Below are positions 27,110 to 35,710 of a stretch of 64,000 bases of DNA, piece after piece. Numbering within the stretch: position 1 is the first letter of the stretch; every line of letters starts with the position of its first letter. This DNA comes from Calothrix sp. NIES-4105. Its GTDB lineage: Bacteria; Cyanobacteriota; Cyanobacteriia; Cyanobacteriales; Nostocaceae. The stretch spans positions 6,523,614 through 6,587,613 of the forward strand of contig NZ_AP018290.1 of the NCBI RefSeq assembly GCF_002368415.1. The letters are read 5' to 3'. Both the position numbers and the translations under genes were made by a program. The notes under the pieces are model-generated. The model was not told the origin of the DNA. It made no database searches and worked only from the letters and a program-made list of their open reading frames with translations.

Positions 27110-28624
27110 ATGGGTCAGAATTTTTCTATTTCAGCAGCTTTATGTCTACCCACTCCTGATATTGAAGCTTTAATTCAAGGGCGCCAAATTGTTGCTTTAC
27201 CTCGGATGTTTCTTCGTCCCGGACAGGTATTTGCTCTTTATCCAGTAAATACAGCAAGTCAGCTTTCCTATGAGAAGTACTACCGCGCGAGTTTCTTACC
27301 TGTGGCAAACAATGCTGTAACTCACCAAGGTACTTTACTTCAACCTCGTCAACTCAGCTTGCTTACACAAACCGAACAGTTACAACTTCCTCTGTTAGTG
27401 GATGAAACAGTTCAAGTTAAAGCAATGGCGCGCTGCGAGTGTTGTGAAATCCTTGATAGCACAGCACAAGTAGATGTTTTATCAAAGTTAACTATCTGGG
27501 CGCCCGCAACATTACAAGAGCTACTTGAACAACGTCAGCACATCTTCTTAGCTTACCTGCGCGTTTACCAGTTGCCGCAACCTCTAGATGTACCTGCTAA
27601 TCTTGGTCAAAAGGAAAAGTTAGGAAAATTTATTGGTCTACCTAACTCACTCACAGTTCCAGAAGCAAACCCAGTGTTGAGCGATAATACTTTTGCTATC
27701 CGTAAGCAGCAACTCGAAAAGCGTCAACCTCCATTACACCAGGAATTAGAAGAATTTCTTGGTACTCTAATACCGATTACCAACTCTGCCGCAAAGCAAT
27801 TAGAACAAGATATTCAAATATTTCTAGGTTGGAGGCGCCCAACAAGAGCAGCATCCAACGACACAGATTTAATCTGGATACGGAAAATTGCAGAAGTTGG
27901 TAACTCAAGCGATGGACACAGTTTTGAAAAACTCGTTCGTAGAAGCTTGTTAAAACTGGGTTTTACTGGTTCTGGACTAAACCCTGAAGGAACAGGTGGC
28001 GCCGGAGGCATGGATTTTTACTGCGAATATCCATACCCAGTAGTTGGTGAGTGCAAAGCTACTAAATCAGAAAAGGTTCCTGATGGTGTAGCTGCACAGC
28101 TTCTCAAAATAGGTGTGAATCATTTAGGAAAAACGCAGTACGAACCTACGATTAAATTAATTGTTGCAGCAGGTGAGTTAACTTTTTACGCACAAAGAAC
28201 AGCTACTGAACACTATATGAACGTAATTACACCTGAAACTTTACAAAAACTAGTTGAATTACAAGCCAGTTATAAAAACTCGATTAATTTATTAGAACTT
28301 AAGGAGTGTTTACAACAAGCACCTTTTGGTATAGCTGACGAGAAAGTTAATAAATATATAGATAAAGTCAATCAAGATATTAAATTGCGCGCGCAATTAG
28401 TCCAGCTTGTCAAAAGATACCTGGAAAATACAGGCTACGAACATGCAAGTGTTGAAGGTCTACATGGTTTTGTCGCTGGAGCATCAATTAAAATTAAACC
28501 GCAAGAACTACACGAAATGTTAGTTGAACTCTCATCACCGCTCGCTGGTTATTTAGGAAGAATTAAAGGCGAAGATTGGCGCCGGGACAGGTTTTATTTC
28601 CTTCGTAATTTACTATTTAATTAA
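27110..28624 (+). CDS. Module 1, gene C: DUF1802 plus PD-(D/E)XK nuclease
   Basis: 504 residues. The N-terminal part (about 15-165) resembles DUF1802: ALIQGRQIVALPR, QVFALYPVN, and LSKLTIWAPATL followed by AYLRVYQLPQP. The second part (about 275-390) is a restriction-like nuclease: FEKLVRRSLLKLGF supplies the first Glu, GGAGGMDFYCEYPYP the Asp, and VVGECKATK the E-x-K. This order is that of Mrr-type PD-(D/E)XK enzymes. A helical tail ends YLGRIKGEDW. It begins 2 bases after gene B. The tail is far more conserved between copies than the N-terminus, suggesting gene conversion. Confidence 0.85.
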   Translation: MGQNFSISAALCLPTPDIEALIQGRQIVALPRMFLRPGQVFALYPVNTASQLSYEKYYRASFLPVANNAVTHQGTLLQPRQLSLLTQTEQLQLPLLVDETVQVKAMARCECCEILDSTAQVDVLSKLTIWAPATLQELLEQRQHIFLAYLRVYQLPQPLDVPANLGQKEKLGKFIGLPNSLTVPEANPVLSDNTFAIRKQQLEKRQPPLHQELEEFLGTLIPITNSAAKQLEQDIQIFLGWRRPTRAASNDTDLIWIRKIAEVGNSSDGHSFEKLVRRSLLKLGFTGSGLNPEGTGGAGGMDFYCEYPYPVVGECKATKSEKVPDGVAAQLLKIGVNHLGKTQYEPTIKLIVAAGELTFYAQRTATEHYMNVITPETLQKLVELQASYKNSINLLELKECLQQAPFGIADEKVNKYIDKVNQDIKLRAQLVQLVKRYLENTGYEHASVEGLHGFVAGASIKIKPQELHEMLVELSSPLAGYLGRIKGEDWRRDRFYFLRNLLFN

Positions 28625-28647
28625 TCTCCTAAAGTTAATATACCTGC

Positions 28648-28986
28648 CTAATAATTGACTGTTAAAGGCAATATTTTTAACCACTCTGAACCTAATAATA
28701 TTTCTGTAAGTTGATTATTGGCACACACTGGAATTTCATATTCTTGTCCATCGATTAGTACTTTACCTTGATAAATAGTAAATTTACTTTCCCCCTGTGC
28801 AGTTTGGAGTTTATCACGACGTAAATAAATCCAACTGAAACAATCTAAATCTTGTTTATTCATAGCTAAAAAGCCTGTAAAGCCAGTATCTAACATTGCC
28901 TCTACAGGCAACTTTGAGCCATCGACTCCAACTAACTCTATTTCAAAAACTAGCTGACCTCTATCACCAAAAACACCCTGAATCAT
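28648..28986 (-). CDS. Retropepsin-like aspartic protease, unit 1 (C-terminus shortened)
   Basis: 112 residues of clan AA type. The active-site motif AMLDTGFTGFLAM is at about residue 31 and the hydrophobic-hydrophobic-Gly motif ILLGSEW near residue 92. One such chain should dimerise to form the site. Intact copies end LTVNYQAGILTLGD; here the Gln codon is a TAG, so the last nine residues are lost while the remaining sequence persists to about 28622. The ATG overlaps the stop of the 105-codon gene (ATGA), so expression is coupled. The gene is convergent to module 1. Confidence 0.85.
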   Translation of the reverse strand: MIQGVFGDRGQLVFEIELVGVDGSKLPVEAMLDTGFTGFLAMNKQDLDCFSWIYLRRDKLQTAQGESKFTIYQGKVLIDGQEYEIPVCANNQLTEILLGSEWLKILPLTVNY

Positions 28987-29300
28987 ATCGTGCCTGAAAC
29001 TCCAGTTTCATTAATTCCAAACATATGGTGAATAACATTTGGGTACTTTTGACGGGCTTTTAAACTAGCGGTTTCTTTGTCTTTATCAATGAAATAATCG
29101 CCACTGTCCGGTTCTATAGCAATATACCAGCCATAATATTGGTCTATAAGTTCAGGCAGTAGTTTCTGAAAAATTATTTCACAACGCTCGCTAAATGCTT
29201 CTTCTTCTGCTGTGCGTCTAGCTAATTCTTCTTGTGAAATTTGCAGGTTAGGGAAGATTCTTCCTCTACGCGCGCGCGGTTTTTGTACAGATTCAGTCAT
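28983..29300 (-). CDS. 105-residue partner of the protease, unit 1
   Basis: A small soluble protein with a basic N-terminus (RARRGRIFP), a central charged helix and a C-terminal part with YYGWYIAIEPDSGDYFIDKD, weakly like DUF5678. Four copies in the window are all 105 residues from the conserved start MTES. An upstream extension to 29438 is out of line with the other copies and is rejected. It is translationally coupled to the protease, so a substrate, inhibitor or targeting role is plausible but not shown. Confidence 0.75.
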   Translation of the reverse strand: MTESVQKPRARRGRIFPNLQISQEELARRTAEEEAFSERCEIIFQKLLPELIDQYYGWYIAIEPDSGDYFIDKDKETASLKARQKYPNVIHHMFGINETGVSGTI

Positions 29301-29911
29301 ACTTATCTCAGCTTGTAGAATGTATATATTATATATCGTATTTATTTTCAAATTACTGCTTAGTAATAATTTTTTAAATATTGTTATCAGGCATAGTGAT
29401 ATTTTTATTAGTAAGCAATATGTATTATGTTTTACCAACTGCTCCTGTTTTATTTAAGCAGAATACACAGTGGTCTGTATTTGGATATTTTTCAAGCTCT
29501 TTATTATTTTTATTTCTGTGATTTACTAGTTAAATAGCTTATCCTAAGCGCGTCAGTATACCTGCTTAGTAATTTACGAGTAATTCAAGCGTCAAACAGT
29601 AATACGTTTAAGTTACATACTAGAAATTGACTAAACTATTCATTAAACAATGAGTGGGATGGGCATCCTCGCCCGTCCCTTTCTAGTTTTCTTACATGAT
29701 TATATAACTGTGTAAATAAAAAAATTATTTTCTATTTACAGAGTACTTCAATATAATCAACTTATTTCTTGTGACATATTTCTTTAGGAAGATTTTGATT
29801 TAATTTGCTTTATACTATCGTCTCGATAGAAATTTTCCGGGTATTTACTTAAACATAAACAAAGTAATATTTCATTATAATAATCTGAGGGTGTCAAATA
29901 ATACAGTAGTT
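29301..29911. other. Region between unit 1 and module 2, with duplicated boundary sequence
   Basis: Contains the likely promoter of unit 1 (AT-rich GTATATATTATATA about 29319), a short protease-tail remnant (GTCAGTATACCTGCTTAG about 29551), and a block at 29576-29755 that recurs at 35538-35710. That block holds the GGGATGGGCATCC...GTCCC palindrome (29656-29680). The module 2 promoter must lie here. Confidence 0.6.
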
Positions 29912-30586
29912 ATGGCATCAAAAAACACGTTGTCAAAAAGTATGGAAGTTCAAGCTAAAACTCGTCTTCTTCTTGCTTTGTGGGATTTAGGCGCCACTGG
30001 GCAGGAAGTAAAAAAAGGTGAGGTTACAAGGCGAATTGTTACAAAGGGCAAGAAAATTGCCGATTATCAAGATGTATTTAAAGAACTGGAGAAAGAAGGA
30101 GCGATTATCGTTTCTAAAAAAGGCTACTCGCTTGCGACTCCAGAGGGTTTGGAGTCTTTGAGTAAAGGTTTGAGAAGTTCAGATTTCCGTTTTGAAGGAA
30201 CTATTGTTGGTACTTGGGCAGCTAATGCACTCCTAAAGTGGATAAGTGAAATGAATGGCGCCGTAGCTAGTAAGTCTGTATCTACAAACAACGTTAAAAG
30301 CGCTATTGCATCTTATGACGAGTTTAAGTCCGAGATTCTTGACTTGTTTGAGAAGTTAGACAAAGGCCATGTTTACGGTGGACTAGTACCGATTTGGCAT
30401 TTGCGCGAAGCTTTAGGAGAGCGAGTCAATCGTCATAACTTCAACGATTGGATGATGGAAATGCAAGCAGAAAAGTTGCTATATCTCCAAAGTGGTGAAC
30501 ACCGTGGAGCAACAAAAGAACAGAAGGATGCCTCAATTGAAAATGAAATTAGAGGACTGTTGTTTTACGCTAGCCAACCATCTTGA
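29912..30586 (+). CDS. Module 2, gene A: winged-helix protein
   Basis: 224 residues, collinear with the copy at 24514. KTRLLLALWDLGATG, GKKIADYQDVFKELEKEGA, FEGTIVGTWAANALLKWISE and LVPIWHLREALGERVNRHNF correspond block by block. A GTG at 29891 is an alternative start with GAGG right before it, but the ATG at 29912 matches copy 1. It ends 27 bases before the preferred start of gene B. Same inferred role: DNA-binding or adaptor subunit. Confidence 0.75.
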   Translation: MASKNTLSKSMEVQAKTRLLLALWDLGATGQEVKKGEVTRRIVTKGKKIADYQDVFKELEKEGAIIVSKKGYSLATPEGLESLSKGLRSSDFRFEGTIVGTWAANALLKWISEMNGAVASKSVSTNNVKSAIASYDEFKSEILDLFEKLDKGHVYGGLVPIWHLREALGERVNRHNFNDWMMEMQAEKLLYLQSGEHRGATKEQKDASIENEIRGLLFYASQPS

Positions 30587-30613
30587 GAAAAAATGGAGGA
30601 AGCTATAACAGAC

Positions 30614-32407
30614 ATGACAGACCCATATGTATTATTTGAGCAGGCACGTAAACGAAGCCCAAACCCTTTTAGTCAAAAAACAGTAATAGCTGATACAGAG
30701 ATTTGGGGTCACGTCATGAGTGACCTCTCCAGTCTCAACCAGCATATTGATTTGGCAATAGAACAGGCAATTTCTGATGTTAGGCAAGAGTTTTCTAACC
30801 AGCTTGGAATTGCTATTAAAGGTGATAGGGGAACAGGTAAGAGCCACGTTATTCATCGAGTATGGAAAAAGATTGAAAAACAAGGAGGTGCAGTTTTTGC
30901 TTACATACCTCCCTGTAATACTTCTAATCGAATCCAGTCTCATGTACGCTTTTATCTTTCTGAAAGCTTTAATCACCAAGACGTGCATAAAACGACTCAA
31001 TGGCAAAAGCTAGCTATTGCGGCAATGCTAACTCTCAAAGGAACAGAATATGAAGAAAAGTATCGGGATTATCTGGAAAAATCTGCTCAAGTTAAGCAGT
31101 TGAAGAAGTATATTCAGCAGACTAATGTAGCTAAAAGCGACTTGTTCGGCTTTTTTGATGATTTGGCAGAATCTATTCTAGAAAATCAACCGCAACTAGA
31201 TTTTTATTTCCTTAAAGCAGTTCTATTATCTCTCTTAACACCTGTGAAAGAAGCCCAACTTGCTTTATCTTGGATAAGAGGTGATGAGACTCTTGGTACT
31301 CATGAATTAGGTTTACCCCAGCAATCAGATGCTAAATCCATATGGATGATACAGCAAATATGTAAGCTAGCCAAAGTTGCTTCATTACCTGTTGTAATTT
31401 GCTTTGACCAACTAGATAGTGTTGAACCTGATACTGAAAGTGGAGATAGTCCTGCTCAAACTATAGCTAGATGCATTGACCAGATTTATTCTCAATGCAG
31501 TAACGTGATTCTCCTTTGTTGTGTTATTAGCGACACATGGAGGGAAATTAAACATATGGGAAGTGGAATCCCTAATAGGGTCGGTCAGCGACAAGTGACA
31601 GCAAATCCTCCAAATGAAGAGGAAATGCTAGAGCTTGTTAGATTAAGATTAAGTTGGTTCTACGAAACTAACAATCTTAATCCTAATGATTATCCTCCTC
31701 TGTATCCTTTGGAGGAAGAACAAATAAAAATGATTGCTAACTCCTTTGCTGGTGTACGTTCTTTATTAGAAGAATGTGCTAAAAAGTTTGAATTAGACAA
31801 AGCAATAAGCACACTAGAAGTGAAAAAGAAAAAAGTTCAAGAAATTTATTCGGAACTATCAAGTAAAGTCTCTATTCCAATGAATGATGATACTAAACTT
31901 GCGGAAGTGATTTCTTTAACTATGAAAATGATTCCTGATGAAGGTACTGGAAATGTTATAGTAAATAAAGTAGAACCGTTGAAAAGTTCATCACATAATT
32001 TACACTTAATCATTTCTGGGTACGATCAGCTTCAAAATAAAGATGTAAAAATTGGGGTAAGAGTATGTGAAACAAACCAGTATCGAACATTTAATGCTGT
32101 AATGACTAGATTGTTAAAATACGAAACTTATAAAATAACTCGCGGTTGTTTAGTACGTTCTACTCCTGTACCTAAAACTTGGAAATCGAGCCAAATACTT
32201 AAACAAGAACTTGAGAAGGAAAAGGGTGGAGAAGTTGTGGATAATTTTAAAAAAGATGATATTAAGGCTTTAGTGGCTTTAGAAACAATGTATTCACAGG
32301 CAGAAAATTATGGTTTTGAAAAACAGGAGCTAATTAATCTTATCAAAGATCTGAAGCTCGCAGCTAATAATCCACTACTTGATGAAATTTTAAGTACTCC
32401 TGTATAA
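30614..32407 (+). CDS. Module 2, gene B: P-loop ATPase with altered Walker B
   Basis: 597 residues from the ATG at 30614, which matches the MT start of copy 1 and has GGAGG upstream; 30593 is an alternative. Walker A is KGDRGTGKSH. Walker B is PVVICFDQLD, with Gln where copy 1 has the catalytic Glu, so ATP hydrolysis may be slowed or lost. The C-terminal third keeps the VKIGVRVCE ... RGCLVRS ... KKDDIKALVAL pattern of copy 1. The gene has no GGCGCC site. One base separates it from gene C. Confidence 0.82.
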   Translation: MTDPYVLFEQARKRSPNPFSQKTVIADTEIWGHVMSDLSSLNQHIDLAIEQAISDVRQEFSNQLGIAIKGDRGTGKSHVIHRVWKKIEKQGGAVFAYIPPCNTSNRIQSHVRFYLSESFNHQDVHKTTQWQKLAIAAMLTLKGTEYEEKYRDYLEKSAQVKQLKKYIQQTNVAKSDLFGFFDDLAESILENQPQLDFYFLKAVLLSLLTPVKEAQLALSWIRGDETLGTHELGLPQQSDAKSIWMIQQICKLAKVASLPVVICFDQLDSVEPDTESGDSPAQTIARCIDQIYSQCSNVILLCCVISDTWREIKHMGSGIPNRVGQRQVTANPPNEEEMLELVRLRLSWFYETNNLNPNDYPPLYPLEEEQIKMIANSFAGVRSLLEECAKKFELDKAISTLEVKKKKVQEIYSELSSKVSIPMNDDTKLAEVISLTMKMIPDEGTGNVIVNKVEPLKSSSHNLHLIISGYDQLQNKDVKIGVRVCETNQYRTFNAVMTRLLKYETYKITRGCLVRSTPVPKTWKSSQILKQELEKEKGGEVVDNFKKDDIKALVALETMYSQAENYGFEKQELINLIKDLKLAANNPLLDEILSTPV

Positions 32408-32408
32408 A

Positions 32409-33875
32409 ATGAGTATAGAAATAATAAATGGAATTCAACTACCTGCTTATGATGTTGAACTGCTTAATTCCGGTGAACTTATTGCAGTACCATTCAAACA
32501 ATATAAGCGAGAAGGTGAAGTATTTTGGCTTTATCCTAGTCAGCAAATACCATTTAATTTAGAGATAGAGCAATATTACCAAGCTCAACATATAGTGAAT
32601 GCTAGAAAAGCAATAGCTAGAAGCGCAAGATACCCAATAGAAATAAAAGCTTGGGCACGTTGTGAGTATCACTGGCATGTTTATTCTGAGCTAAGAGATT
32701 ACTTGTATACAATTGCACAATCATCTGTCTGGAACTTAAGTGCTTTAGAACATATTCTTGAACAGCATCAAGTCCTAAAATTGTTGCTACTGCGGGTATA
32801 TCGTTTATCAAATCCTTGTATAGTTAATGTACGTACAGCACCTGGCACATTCTATTGGGCTAAAGCTGAAGATTTGATAAATATGGCTAGTGAAAATGAT
32901 ACACCAGTGGTTTCTAATGTCAGCTTTAATAAACGTAAAACTATTTTATTAAGTGGAAAAGCCTACCCTAATACAGGTATAGAGGCTTTGCTATTTCAAT
33001 GTGAGCAAATTTTAGATAAGAATTCGAGTGCTAAACAGTTTAGCTACGATATTCAAAAGTTTTTAGGTTGGATTGATGAGAAACCAGCAAAAGAAGTAAA
33101 TCCAAATTTAGCTTGGATAAACGATATTGCAGCTTTAGGAAATCGTAGTAAACAAGAGGATGAGGGTAAAAGTAATTATCAAGCTGGAACTGATTTTGAA
33201 AATGTAGTTCGTAACAGTCTTGAATTCTTAGGCTTCACTATTGACTATTATCATAAAGGTGGCGCCGGAGGCTTAGATTTATTTTGCTCTAAACCATACG
33301 CATTGGTTGGTGAGTGTAAAGCTGGTAAGAAAATTCCTAACGATACGGCTGTACAATTACTTAATTTAGCTACTCTGCGATTGCAAAATCAAGAATTATT
33401 TAAACAAGCTACTAAATTAATTATTGGACCAGGTGAAGCGACAACTCAATTAGAAGAAGCAGCAAAGTTACACGGTATGGCTATTATAAATCCAGAAACG
33501 CTTGAGAAGCTAGTAAAGCTACAACATGCTTATCCGAACTCAATTGACTTATTTAAACTTAAAGAATATTTAGAACCTGGCAAATCCGATGAAAGTGTAG
33601 AGAAATATATTAACCAGATTTATAGTGAAATTAATTTGCGCGCGCAACTAATTCAACTTGTGAAAAAATATATTAACAATACAGGTTCTGAACAAGCCAA
33701 TGTTGATGAGGTACATGGTTTTGCCGTTGCAGCATCAATTAAAATTAAAAAGCAAGAACTACACGAAATCCTAGTTGAACTATCATCCCCACTTACAGGC
33801 TACTTGGGACGAATTAAAGGGGAAGACTGGCGCTATGACAAGTTTTATTTCCTTCGTGATTTACTAGTTAGCTAG
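32409..33875 (+). CDS. Module 2, gene C: DUF1802 plus PD-(D/E)XK nuclease
   Basis: 488 residues, homologous to 27110 over its length. DUF1802-like part: NSGELIAVPFKQY, EVFWLYPSQQ, VWNLSALEHILEQHQVLKLL followed by LLRVYRLSNP. Nuclease part: FENVVRNSLEFLGF, GGAGGLDLFCSKPYA and LVGECKAGKK, so Glu, Asp and the E-x-K are intact. The N-terminal half is much more divergent from copy 1 than the last 150 residues. It ends at the edge of the convergent protease gene. Confidence 0.85.
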   Translation: MSIEIINGIQLPAYDVELLNSGELIAVPFKQYKREGEVFWLYPSQQIPFNLEIEQYYQAQHIVNARKAIARSARYPIEIKAWARCEYHWHVYSELRDYLYTIAQSSVWNLSALEHILEQHQVLKLLLLRVYRLSNPCIVNVRTAPGTFYWAKAEDLINMASENDTPVVSNVSFNKRKTILLSGKAYPNTGIEALLFQCEQILDKNSSAKQFSYDIQKFLGWIDEKPAKEVNPNLAWINDIAALGNRSKQEDEGKSNYQAGTDFENVVRNSLEFLGFTIDYYHKGGAGGLDLFCSKPYALVGECKAGKKIPNDTAVQLLNLATLRLQNQELFKQATKLIIGPGEATTQLEEAAKLHGMAIINPETLEKLVKLQHAYPNSIDLFKLKEYLEPGKSDESVEKYINQIYSEINLRAQLIQLVKKYINNTGSEQANVDEVHGFAVAASIKIKKQELHEILVELSSPLTGYLGRIKGEDWRYDKFYFLRDLLVS

Positions 33876-34241
33876 CTAATCTCCTAACGTCAGGATACCT
33901 GCTTGATAATTAACTGTTAAAGGCAAAATTTTTAACCATAATGAACCTAGCAAAACTTCTGTGATATGATTACCTGCATAAACAGGCAGTTCATACTCTT
34001 GCTCATCTAATACTATTTTTCCCAGATATTTTTCAAGACGCACTTGCCCTTGTGGCGTAACCATCCATTCATTACCATTGAAAACCCAGCCGAAAGTATC
34101 TATATCTTGTTTATTTATAGCTAAAAAGCCTGTGAAACCAGTATCTAGCATGGCTTCCACAGGCAACTTTGAAGTATTTGAAGCAACTAATTCAATTTCA
34201 AACAATATGTGCCCAACCTCGTCAAACTTACCCTGTATCAT
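33876..34241 (-). CDS. Retropepsin-like aspartic protease, unit 2
   Basis: 121 residues from the MIQG start that overlaps the stop of the partner gene (ATGA). An 11-codon upstream extension to 34274 is not conserved. AMLDTGFTGFLAI carries the catalytic Asp-Thr-Gly and EVLLGSLW is the second motif. Full-length C-terminus ILTLGD. The stop abuts the stop of the convergent module 2 nuclease with no spacing. Soluble; substrate unknown. Confidence 0.88.
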   Translation of the reverse strand: MIQGKFDEVGHILFEIELVASNTSKLPVEAMLDTGFTGFLAINKQDIDTFGWVFNGNEWMVTPQGQVRLEKYLGKIVLDEQEYELPVYAGNHITEVLLGSLWLKILPLTVNYQAGILTLGD

Positions 34242-34555
34242 ATTCTGCCAACTGCTCCTGTTTCCGAAAGGCAAAAAACACAGTGGTTAGGATTTGGGTA
34301 TTTTTTAATGGCTCTACTATGAGCAGATTCAAGATTCTGGTCAATTAAATATTCTCCGCTATCTGGCTCTACAGCTATATACCAACCATAGTATTTATCT
34401 ATCAACTCAGGACGTACACGCTCAAAAATGGCTCGGCAGCGCTGGTCATAGATTTCATCAAGAGCTTTTCGCCGTGCTAATTCTTCTGGTGATAAGGTGC
34501 GTTCAGGAAAGATTCTTCCTCTACGTGCGCGCGGTTTCTGTACAGATTCAGTCAT
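34238..34555 (-). CDS. 105-residue partner of the protease, unit 2
   Basis: Starts MTESVQKPRARRGRIFPER and ends NETGAVGRI-type (SETGAVGRI). Same length as the other three copies. YYGWYIAVEPDSGEYLID is conserved. An upstream extension to 34600 runs through the AT-rich promoter and is rejected. Coupled to the downstream protease by ATGA. Confidence 0.78.
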   Translation of the reverse strand: MTESVQKPRARRGRIFPERTLSPEELARRKALDEIYDQRCRAIFERVRPELIDKYYGWYIAVEPDSGEYLIDQNLESAHSRAIKKYPNPNHCVFCLSETGAVGRI

Positions 34556-35049
34556 AATAATCTCAGCTGCTGGACTGTATACATTATATATTGTATTCAT
34601 TTTTATCTTACTACTTAGTAATAACTGTTTAACTTTTATTATCTATCAAAGTAATATTTATCATTAGTCGCAGTATGTATTATATTTTACTAACTGTTGC
34701 GCTTTTATTTATACAGAACACGTAGTAGTCTACATTCTTAAGTTTGAGGCTACTAAAGTTAACGGAAACTTTAATTTAATACAAGTAATTGTACTAAAGA
34801 CTTTTAAACTCGGAATGGTTATTTTTTAGATATATAGCAGTTTGAAATATTTCGTACAAATGATGCATTGTATGGATGTGTAAACCGGAGATTTTTCCGC
34901 TGGGATATATCACGTCTTTACATGAAGATGTTTTTTACGATTTATAACCTAATTGCTATAGTATTCGATTTGATTGGTTTCAAATAAAAGTTGATTAATA
35001 AAATCGTAAAAAGATTGAAGTTCACAAAATTTTTTGATTTCTGAAAAAT
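34556..35049. other. AT-rich gap after unit 2
   Basis: Holds the unit 2 promoter region (GTATACATTATATATTGTA at about 34577, shared with 40590) and a CTACTTAGTAATA element common to several units. The rest, up to the membrane protein at 35050, is AT-rich with no repeat that I can place. Confidence 0.5.
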
Positions 35050-35502
35050 ATGTTATTGAATTTTTTCTGCAAGCGCTACTTAAGTGTGATTGCAATTAGC
35101 TTTGCTGCGTTTTCGACACTCGCACCTGCACCTGCACATGCTAGAGGGACAATTATTGTTAACACTGGTGAAGAACTCTTTGAGGTAGCTGATTTTCCTC
35201 AGAACATGGTTGACGAATATCCTGGTCTAAAAGATTACAAAGTATCATATGCGTGCCAGCGTTTCGGCATATTTTGGGCAAATGTATGGACGTGGGACTG
35301 TAAGTTAATGGCAGGAAACATTAGCACAAATACTATAGCTGACATACCGCAAGAGTTTATGCCAACACTGCAACAACAGTATCCATTTGATAAAGCACAG
35401 CGTAATTTCTGGAACAAATACGGAATCATAACAATGTTGAGTGTTTTCATACTGCTGTGTGTAATGCAAGTAGTGATTAAGTCTCCAGCCACAGAAGCGT
35501 AA
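35050..35502 (+). CDS. Small exported or membrane protein, unknown
   Basis: 150 residues. The N-terminus is a signal-peptide-like stretch (RYLSVIAISFAAFSTLAPAPAHA, cleavage likely after AHA). A soluble domain with many aromatic residues and two cysteines follows (SYACQRFGIFWANVWTWDC). A C-terminal membrane segment reads IITMLSVFILLCVMQVVI. I recognise no family. It lies between unit 2 and the broken third module, so it may belong to the array or be an insertion. No copy of it accompanies the other modules. Confidence 0.6.
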   Translation: MLLNFFCKRYLSVIAISFAAFSTLAPAPAHARGTIIVNTGEELFEVADFPQNMVDEYPGLKDYKVSYACQRFGIFWANVWTWDCKLMAGNISTNTIADIPQEFMPTLQQQYPFDKAQRNFWNKYGIITMLSVFILLCVMQVVIKSPATEA

Positions 35503-35537
35503 CTCCAAACGGCGCCACAATTACAAAATAAAACTTC

Positions 35538-35710
35538 GAGTAATTCAAGCGTCAAACAGTAATACATTTAAGTTACATGCTAGAACTTGAATAAACTATT
35601 CATTAAACAATGAGTGGGATGGGCATCCTTGACCGTCCCTTTATAATTTATTTACATCATTATATAACTGTATAAAAAAATATTTGCTATTCACAGAGTG
35701 CTTCAACATT
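35538..35710. repeat. Second copy of the pre-module block (from 29576-29755)
   Basis: The block from GAGTAATTCAAGCGTCAAACAG through CACAGAGT(G/A)CTTCAA is nearly the same at 29576 and 35538. In the first place it leads to module genes A-B-C. Here it runs straight into the 3-prime half of a gene C copy, so it marks a deletion joint near 35700. Confidence 0.85.

Noticed and set aside
28983-29438. 151-codon version of the unit 1 partner
   Set aside because: The first 46 codons lie in the AT-rich promoter and are not conserved in the other three copies, which all start at MTES.
29212-29457. Plus-strand 81-codon frame over the unit 1 partner gene
   Set aside because: Antisense to a conserved 105-codon gene; composition and start have no coding support.
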